DNA of 28,688 nucleotides from the NCBI GenBank assembly GCA_963573315.1, contig CAUYJH010000006.1, positions 1 through 28,688 of the forward strand, written 5' to 3'. The notes under the pieces were generated by a model. It worked only from the letters and a program-made list of their open reading frames with translations, was not told the origin of the DNA and did no database searches. This document shows, in pieces, positions 21,301-28,688 of the stretch; positions within the stretch are counted from its first letter, which is position 1; each line of letters opens with the position of its first letter. The DNA is from Entomortierella parvispora (taxonomy: Eukaryota > Mortierellomycota > Mortierellomycetes > Mortierellales > Mortierellaceae). Position numbers and translations under genes: made by a program.

Positions 21301-21991
21301 GGCAGAGGACAGAGCTTTCTTTTGGAGAGCGAAGCGCGTCACCAGAGAGGGCAGATGGAGCTGGTATTTTTTCAGGAACTGGGTCTCTTGAGACCTGGCT
21401 TATGCTTCTCTGGGCCCGAGACGAGAGCTCAGCACTTGTGCTTGTTACTGACCACGCGGTTTGAAGAACGCGCGCTAGCCTGGGCTGTGCTGCAGTGCTA
21501 CAAGAGACTACAGGATAGACATGCAAGGGGGCGTTAGTGACTGAAGTACACAAACGAAGGCCTAGGAAGTAGGGCGCAAGGGATTTTTTTGTTTGGCTGG
21601 ATTTCATATATTTTAGTTCAGCTCAGAGCATACCTTAAAAAAAACACGAGCCGTGCTCTTGTGTCTGAGTTGCACGCGAGTGCTGGGCTTGGTTGGACAA
21701 CCCTTGGAGCCATGGCAGAGATGGATCATGACTGAAATGGGAAATGTGCATGTGAAATGTCAGTGGAATGTAGGGGTGGGTGTGGGGAGGAGGGGAGGTG
21801 GTGAGAGAGAAAAAAAAGAAAACAAAAAATCAGCGCGCGCATTTTTGTATCTGCAGCGGAGAGGTCTGGTCCCGTGTAAACGGTCTGAACGGTCTAACCC
21901 TGTGTAAACGGTCGAACACCGTGTAAACAACGGTCCAGCTACATGGCCAGATAGCCCTTTTCCCTTCTTTTCCATGCACACTCGGTCCGGT
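18331..21991 (+). repeat. Array unit, copy 6 (clean first half, indel-rich second half)
   Basis: This unit is 3,661 bp. Up to about 19,915 it matches the consensus except for a G run of 10 (18497-18506) instead of 11. Beyond that I count about 15 further indel events. They include a 5-base loss in CTATTGCAATTAAC near 19,917, single C losses near 19,944, 19,980, 20,153 and 20,190, C13 at 20123-20135, and extra G, C or T bases near 20,425, 21,065, 21,261, 21,350, 21,370 and 21,740. These sum to the net loss of 5 bases. No clear substitution was seen, only a paired T loss and C gain near 20,995. Confidence 0.98.
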
Positions 21992-24900
21992 GGCTTGAAC
22001 GCAATTACGAAGGTGGACCTTGTCCCTAGGGTCCGCAAGAGAGGTTCATTCCTACAAGTGGCACGCGTACCAACATTGTCTTTGAAGTTCTCGGAGAGGG
22101 AGGAGGGCACCGTGGAGAATGGAGAATCAGATGGCACTGGCTGCATCCCACCATAGCTCGGGGGGGGGGGGTTTTGTTCTCATGCCTCCGTCTACCTGTC
22201 AGATCCTGAAAACTGGAAGGAGGAAGACGTCTCCTCAGTGAAGATATCTGTCGTGTTGGATCCGATCATCGGATCCTGGACCCTGGATCCATAAAGGGGT
22301 TGCGGTGGAGGGTCCATCTCTCTTTTAATGACCGATCCTTCTCGGGAAAAGAAAAGAAGCAGACGTGCTCGGTCTTGATATGTTCTGGAGAGTGGTCAGG
22401 AGCACAAAAGGAGGCGGGCATCTCCCTTCTTCCCTGCGTGGATCTGTTGATCTAGGATCTAGGATGGCATCCAGGACGGTGGCGACAAAAGATCCTGTCC
22501 TCCTCCATTGCACTCAGAGCACTCGAGTCTCTGCTGCACCCAAAGATCAGCGATGGTGATCGGTACTCTCTCCTGGATCTCTGGCGCTCCCCCCGAGGAC
22601 AAAAGTCGACAAGTCTTGGGGCGACTGCAACCAACACATCCTCCCCGTCACCAAGCAGCCATGTAGCCGGCACCCCCATCTCGCGTCAAAGCCATACCGC
22701 ACTCGCCTAGTATTTTCCAACCTACTGTACTTCTCAACCTTCTTCTCAACCTATATATCTACTTCTCAGCCTACTTCTCAACCTAGTGAACGTTTCATTC
22801 AATTTGGTGGGGACCTGATGACCTTTGTTTTCTTGATCAACTATTACTTCAAGAGATTCATGTTGTCATTGTTGACGAACACTGCTCGGTTCCTCTCATC
22901 AGGAATATTGAAAAGAGTTGACATTTCTTTTTTTATTTTATTGTACAGTGATCGCGCGTTTACTTCTTAGTCTGTGGTCACTCAAAGGAACAAGATCGAT
23001 GATGGGTCTCTGTATTAAAATCACGAAGAGAACAGAAAGATGGCATCCATTCAAAGGTACAAGGACAATACGGTCCAGGGGCCATGGGTTCGATCTCGAA
23101 GAGAAGAGCGGCACCGCATCACGTTGGAAGTGACCGTTCCCCGCCAAGCGATGGAGAGGAGAAGTGAGCAACAGTCAACGACAAAAAAATAGAGAACTCT
23201 TGACAAAGTACCTCACCAAAGGCCGAGATCACCCCTCATACACAAATCCAGCCTATCAAAATAGCTAAAAGTACACACCAGTATGCAGAGGAGGACATGA
23301 TGAAGGACTCCTAGAGTCGATCGATCCTCACACGACATCTGGCTTGATGCGCACTCTTCTTCGCCTATGATATGGAAGGTATAGGGTAGAGTTTGGATCT
23401 CGGAAAAGGGCTTCAGAGGACTGTAATGATCAGAGAGAGACTCTAGTCGGCCTGCGTTGACAATGCTCCTCTCGTTCACGAGGATGGGGTGGGTGAGGAC
23501 ACGGTGCGGGGTTTGGTTCCTAAGAAGTGGCAAGACTATGTAATGGTCAGTGGACGCTATCAAGACGCGGTTGCACCTCTATTGCAATTAACCTAGCCAG
23601 GGGCTTCCCACCAGCCGCAGAGGTGTTTCTCAGAGTGGCCCCCCCCATCTCCCCCACACCCCGCACCCGCACCCAAGCCCATCCCTCCACTCTCACCCCC
23701 TTCTGCTATTGTCCACCTGTAGGTGGGGCCCCCAACCATCTTCCGTGAATGGAGGTAGCCGCGGAGGAGGAGTTTTCTGGGCCAGGATGGCGCTTACCCC
23801 CCCCCCCCCTCTCCCTCTCCCTCTTGTCTCTCTTTGCATCCAACGCCCTCACCCAGCCCACACCCCCTTCTGCAATTATGCACCTGTAGGTGGGGCCCCA
23901 ACCATCTTCCGATAATGGAGGACAGCCGCGGAGGAGGTGTTTCTGGGTCAGGATGGTGCTTAACCCCCCCCTCTCCCTCTCCTCTTGTCCTCTCTTCGCC
24001 ACCTAAAGTCTTCATTGAAATTCACACAAGCGCCATAGACGCCTTGTCTTGGAGCGCTTAGCCCACTGCCATTACCTTGTTTGAGCTCAAAGGGGTGGAC
24101 GACCTGAATGGAATGTGATCCTTGCGGAAGACTTGGTTCCTAAGAAGTGGAAAGACTGTGTAAATGGTCAGCGGACGCTACCAAGACGCGTGTAAACCCA
24201 CTTTGTACAGATGTCTCTCAGAGGTCGGCCCCAGCCTCACTCACTCCTCTTCGACTTTATCCACGGAGGGGGCCAGATCACTACATAACAGTGCCAGCCG
24301 AAGAAGGTTGAGGACAGCCAGCCCACCGCCACTATTCATCATTGAAACTTCACACAGGCACCAAAGGACGCCCTGCCCTGAGCGCTGAGGCCACTGCCAT
24401 TACCTTGTCTTTGTCCAGGAGCCGACGGTATGGATGGAATATGGATATGGATATGGTCCATGTGTCCAGTGCTTGGTCCTGTGCATCCACTTGGCCCCGA
24501 AGAAATAATAGTAATAGCCGTACCATGGATGGCAGGTAGCACCGATGAGATGGCTAGGATGGGAGAGGAGAAAGCTGTCCTCTTCTTGGGCTTTGGATGG
24601 CGGATGGCGCGTACTTTGACTCCCTTCGATGGATGGATGGACGGATGGATGGACGGACGCGTTCTTGTTTACTTGAAGCGGGACTGCTTTTTGTGTTGAC
24701 TGGTGGCAAGCCAGCCGCAGCAGAAAAGCTGGCAGGCAGGGGAGGCGTTCTTGGTGGGCGGTCACCACTGAAAGCGTGCAAAGATGCAGGGTGCAAGGAC
24801 CGAGCATGCTCCAAAGAGCCGGGGTTGCTGTGGAGTCTCTGAAAGCGAGCCTCTGAAAGCAGCGGATGTTGTTGAAAGGCCGGTGGCCTCTGGCGGAGTT

Positions 24901-25663
24901 GAAGGTAGCCAGTTGAGAGGCGCTACCCTCGGTCTCTTTGTAGGGAAGAGACGTTCTTGAAGGACAGCGGGCGGCAGAGGACAGAGCTTTCTTTTGGAGA
25001 GCGAAGCGCGTCACCAGAGAGGCAGATGGAGCTGGTATTTTTCAGGAACTGGGTCTCTTGAGACCTGGCTTATGCTTCTCTGGGCCCGAGACGAGAGCTC
25101 AGCACTTGTGCTTGTTACTGACCACGCGGTTTGAAGAACGCGCGCTAGCCTGGGCTGTGCTGCAGTGCTACAAGAGACTACAGGATAGACATGCAAGGGG
25201 GCGTTAGTGACTGAAGTACACAAACGAAGGCCTAGGAAGTAGGGCGCAAGGGGATTTTTTTGTTTGGCTGGATTTCATAATATTTTAGTTCAGCTCAGAG
25301 CATACCTTAAAAAAAACACGAGCCGTGCTCTTGTGTCTGAGTTGCACGCGAGTGCTGGGCTTGGTTGGACAACCCTTGGAGCCATGGCAGAGATGGATCA
25401 TGACTGAAATGGAAATGTGCATGTGAAATGTCAGTGGGAATGTAGGGTGGGTGTGGGGAGGAGGGAGGTGGTGAGAGAGAAAAAAAAGAAAACAAAAAAT
25501 CAGCGCGCGCATTTTTGTATCTGCAGCGGAGAGGTCTGGTCCCGTGTAAACGGTCTGAACGGTCTAAACCCTGTGTAAACGGTCGAACACCGTGTAAACA
25601 ACGGTCCAGCTACATGGCCAGATAGCCCTTTTCCCCTTCTTTTCCATGCACACTCGGTCCGGT
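21992..25663 (+). repeat. Array unit, copy 7 (most indel-rich)
   Basis: This unit is 3,672 bp. I count about 27 indel sites against the consensus: 17 inserted bases and 11 lost bases, matching the net gain of 6. Most lengthen or shorten a short homopolymer, for example G12 in place of G11, C8 in place of C7 near 23,645, C8 in place of C9 near 23,970, and AAAA in place of AAAAA near 22,355. A few insert a base unlike the run they sit beside, for example an A in CATATATT near 25,279 and a C in GGATGGAGG near 24,533. No clear substitution was found. Confidence 0.98.
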
Positions 25664-28600
25664 GGCTTGAACGCAATTACGAAGGTGGACCTTGTCCTAG
25701 GGTCCGCAAGAGAGGTTCATTCCTACAAGTGGCACGCGTACCAACATTGTCTTTGAAGTTCTCGGAGAGGGAGGAGGCACCGTGGAGAATGGAGAATCAG
25801 ATGGCACTGGCTGCATCCCACCATAGCTCGGGGGGGGGGGTTTTGTTCTCATGCCTCCGTCTACCTGTCAGATCCTGAAAACTGGAAGGAGGAAGACGTC
25901 TCCTCAGTGAAGATATCTGTCGTGTTGGATCCGATCATCGGATCCTGGACCCTGGATCCATAAAGGTTGCGGTGGAGGGTCCATCTCTCTTTTTAATGAC
26001 CGATCCTTCTCGGGAAAAGAAAAAAGAAGCAGACGTGCTCGGTCTTGATATGTTCTGGAGAGTGGTCAGGAGCACAAAAGGAGGCGGGCATCTCCCTTCT
26101 TCCCTGCGTGGATCTGTTGATCTAGGATCTAGGATGGCATCCAGGACGGTGGCGACAAAAGATCCTGTCCTCTCCATTGCACTCAGAGCACTCGAGTCTC
26201 TGCTGCACCCAAAGATCAGCGATGGTGATCGGTACTCTCTCCTGGATCTCTGGCGCTCCCCCCGAGGACAAAAGTCGACAAGTCTTGGGGCGACTGCAAC
26301 CAACACATCCTCCCCGTCACCAAGCAGCCATGTAGCCGGCACCCCCATCTCGCGTCAAAGCCATACCGCACTCGCCTAGTATTTTCCAACCTACTGTACT
26401 TCTCAACCTTCTTCTCAACCTATATATCTACTTCTCAGCCTACTTCTCAACCTAGTGAACGTTTCATTCAATTTGGTGGGGACCTGATGACCTTTGTTTT
26501 CTTGATCAACTATTACTTCAAGAGATTCATGTTGTCATTGTTGACGAACACTGCTCGGTTCCTCTCATCAGGAATATTGAAAAGAGTTGACATTTCTTTT
26601 TTTATTTATTGTACAGTGATCGCGCGTTTACTTCTTAGTCTGTGGTCACTCAAAGGAACAAGATCGATGATGGGTCTCTGTATTAAAATCACGAAGAGAA
26701 CAGAAAGATGGCATCCATTCAAAGGTACAAGGACAATACGGTCCCAGGGGCCATGGGTTCGATCTCGAAGAGAAGAGCGGCACCGCATCACGTTGGAAGT
26801 GACCGTTCCCCCGCCAAGCGATGGAGAGGAGAAGTGAGCAACAGTCAACGACAAAAAAATAGAGAACTCTTGACAAGTACCTCACCAAAGGCCGAGATCA
26901 CCCCTCATACACAAATCCAGCCTATCAAAATAGCTAAAAGTACACACCAGTATGCAGAGGAGGACATGATTGAAGGACTCCTAGAGTCGATCGATCCTCA
27001 CACGACATCTGGCTTGATGCGCACTCTTCTTCGCCTATGATATGGAAGGTATAGGGTAGAGTTTGGATCTCGGAAAAGGGCTTCAGAGGACTGTAATGAT
27101 CAGAGAGAGACTCTAGTCGGCCTGCGTTGACAATGCTCCTCTCGTTCACGAGGATGGGGTGGGTGAGGACACGGTGCGGGGTTTGGTTCCTAAGAAGTGG
27201 CAAGACTATGTAAATGGTCAGTGGACGCTATCAAGACGCGTTGCACCTCTATTGCAATTAACCTAGCCAGGGGCTTCCCACCAGCCGCAGAGGTGTTTCT
27301 CAGAGTGGCCCCCCCATCTCCCCCACACCCCGCACCCGCACCCCAAGCCCATCCCTCCACTCTCACCCCCTTCTGCTATTGTCCACCTGTAGGTGGGGCC
27401 CCAACCATCTTCCGTGAATGGAGGTAGCCCGCGGAGGAGGAGTTTTCTGGGCCAGGATGGCGCTTACCCCCCCCCCCCCTCCCTCCCTCTCCCTCTTGTC
27501 CTCTCTTTGCATCCAACGCCCTCACCCAGCCCACACCCCCTTCTGCAATTATGCACCTGTAGGTGGGGCCCCAACCATCTTCCGATAATGGAGACAGCCG
27601 CGGAGGAGGTGTTTCTGGGTCAGGATGGTGCTTAACCCCCCCCCTCTCCCTCTCCCTCTTGTCCTCTCTTCGCCACCTAAAGTCTTCATTGAAATTCACA
27701 CAAGCGCCATAGACGCCTTGTCTTGGAGCGCTTAGCCACTGCCATTACCTTGTTTGAGCTCAAAGGGGTGGACGACCTGAATGGAATGTGATCCTTGCGG
27801 AAGACTTGGTTCCTAAGAAGTGGAAAGACTGTGTAAATGGTCAGCGGACGCTACCAAGACGCGTGTAAACCCACTTTGTACAGATGTCTCTCAGAGGTCG
27901 GCCCCAGCCCTCACTCACTCCCTTCGACTTTATCCACGGAGGGGGCCAGATCACTACATAACAGTGCCAGCCGAAGAAGGTTGAGGACAGCCAGCCCACC
28001 GCCACTATTCATCATTGAAACTTCACACAGGCACCAAAGGACGCCCTGCCCTGAAGCGCTGAGGCCACTGCCATTACCTTGTCTTTGTCCAGGAGCCGAC
28101 GGTATGGATGGAATATGGATATGGATATGGTCCATGTGTCCAGTGCTTGGTCCTGTGCATCCACTTGGCCCCGAAGAAATAATAGTAATAGCCGTACCAT
28201 GGATGGAGGTAGCACCGATGAGATGGCTAGGATGGAGAGGGAGAAAGCTGTCCTCTTCTTGGGCTTTGGATGGCGGATGGCGCGTACTTTGACTCCCTTC
28301 GATGGATGGATGGACGGATGGATGGACGACGCGTTCTTGTTTACTTGAAGCGGGACTGCTTTTTGTGTTGACTGGTGGCAAGCCAGCCGCAGCAGAAAAG
28401 CTGGCAGGCAGGGGAGGCGTTCTTGGTGGGCGGTCACCACTGAAAGCGTGCAAAGATGCAAGGGTGCAAGGACCGAGCATGCTCCAAAGAGCCGGGGTTG
28501 CTGTGGAGTCTCTGAAAGCGAGCCCTCTGAAAGCAGCGGATGTTGTTGAAAGGCCGGTGGCCTCTGGCGGAGTTGAAGGTAGCCAGTTGAGAGGCGCTAC

Positions 28601-28688
28601 CCTCGGTCTCTTTGTAGGGAAGAGACGTTCTTGAAGGACAGCGGGCGGCAGAGGACAGAGCTTTCTTTTGGAGAGCGAAGCGCGTCAC
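25664..28688 (+). repeat. Array unit, copy 8 (partial, cut by window end)
   Basis: These 3,025 bases correspond to consensus positions 1 to about 3020, ending inside the unit. About 14 indels give a net gain of 5. Examples are an extra A in the A run near 26,020, extra C near 26,810, 27,343, 27,429, 27,909 and 28,524, a lost A near 26,876, a lost G near 27,240, and an altered C/CT tract at 27,468-27,490. The unit stops because the window stops; there is no sign of an array edge here. Confidence 0.98.

Larger units (their letters stand above)
1..28688. repeat. Head-to-tail macrosatellite-like array, unit about 3,666 bp, 7.8 copies
   Basis: The same unit recurs in direct orientation at 1, 3666, 7332, 10998, 14664, 18331, 21992 and 25664, giving lengths 3665, 3666, 3666, 3666, 3667, 3661, 3672 and 3025 (cut by the window). 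Junctions are seamless: no spacer, no target-site duplication and no foreign sequence lies between units. The start phase used here is simply the first base of the window. To move a copy 1 position to another copy, add 3665, 7331, 10997, 14663, 18330, 21991 or 25663, plus 1 beyond position 1813 in copies 2-5 (C14 instead of C13) and one more beyond about 508 in copy 5. Offsets in copies 6-8 drift by a few bases. No protein-coding, rRNA or tRNA gene is recognisable in the unit. It could be a chromosomal macrosatellite or a concatemer of a small circular DNA. Confidence 0.99.

Noticed and set aside
1-28688. CRISPR array
   Set aside because: The repeat is thousands of bases long with no variable spacers and no cas genes.
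1-28688. Ribosomal DNA units or their intergenic spacer
   Set aside because: No 18S, 5.8S, 28S or 5S sequence is recognised in the unit. A rDNA array would show the conserved genes in every repeat.
1-28688. Tandem transposons (LTR, Helitron or terminal-inverted-repeat type)
   Set aside because: No reverse transcriptase, transposase or Rep/helicase frame, no terminal repeats and no target-site duplications at unit junctions. A CTAGT near 711 lacks the hairpin expected at a Helitron end.
1-28688. Telomeric or subtelomeric repeat signature
   Set aside because: No runs of TTAGGG, TTTAGGG or similar short telomere units are present. Isolated TAGGGT strings are single occurrences.
21992-28688. 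Copies 7 and 8 as an evolving, diverged repeat subfamily
   Set aside because: Differences are almost all one-base indels in short runs with no clear substitutions, which fits sequencing or consensus error better than evolutionary divergence.

Overview
The whole 28,688-base window is one head-to-tail tandem array of a single unit of about 3,666 bp. Seven full copies start at 1, 3666, 7332, 10998, 14664, 18331 and 21992. An eighth starts at 25664 and is cut by the window end after 3,025 bases. All copies face the same way. There is no unique flank on either side, so the array continues beyond both edges and its true length, ends and biological start phase cannot be seen.

I find no gene I can support. 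Each copy repeats the same set of short, overlapping open frames on both strands (longest 258 codons, minus strand, 2243-3019 in copy 1). They are low in complexity, match no family I recognise, overlap one another, and are broken by single-base indels in copies 6-8. I see no rRNA, tRNA, CRISPR array, transposase, reverse transcriptase or replication protein. A long, homogeneous, non-coding, high-order tandem repeat with minisatellites and an ATGG microsatellite points to a eukaryotic nuclear genome or an extrachromosomal eukaryotic DNA. The taxon cannot be read from the sequence.

Layout of one unit, in copy 1 coordinates: 1-263 unassigned, with a G11 run; 264-584 a GATC-dense stretch opening with a 19-bp palindrome; 721-790 a 12-bp minisatellite inside an AT-rich stretch (about 715-960); 961-1484 unassigned; 1485-2425 an old internal duplication (offset 621 bp) whose first arm holds 167-bp sub-repeats with paired palindromes and C/CT tracts; 2434-2660 ATGG-type microsatellites; 2661-3440 unassigned, with small hairpins; 3448-3505 a G-quadruplex motif followed by an A-rich tract; 3547-3610 a second minisatellite.

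Copies 1-5 are identical by eye apart from two single-base length differences: C13 against C14 in copy 1, and an inserted A at 15172 in copy 5. From about 19.9 kb onward, copies 6-8 carry dozens of 1-2 bp indels, mostly in short homopolymers, and I found no clear substitution. This sharp change looks like a drop in consensus quality (uncorrected long-read sequence near a contig edge) rather than biological divergence. The array is either a young or strongly homogenised macrosatellite, or a concatemer of a roughly 3.67-kb circular DNA. The window alone cannot separate these.
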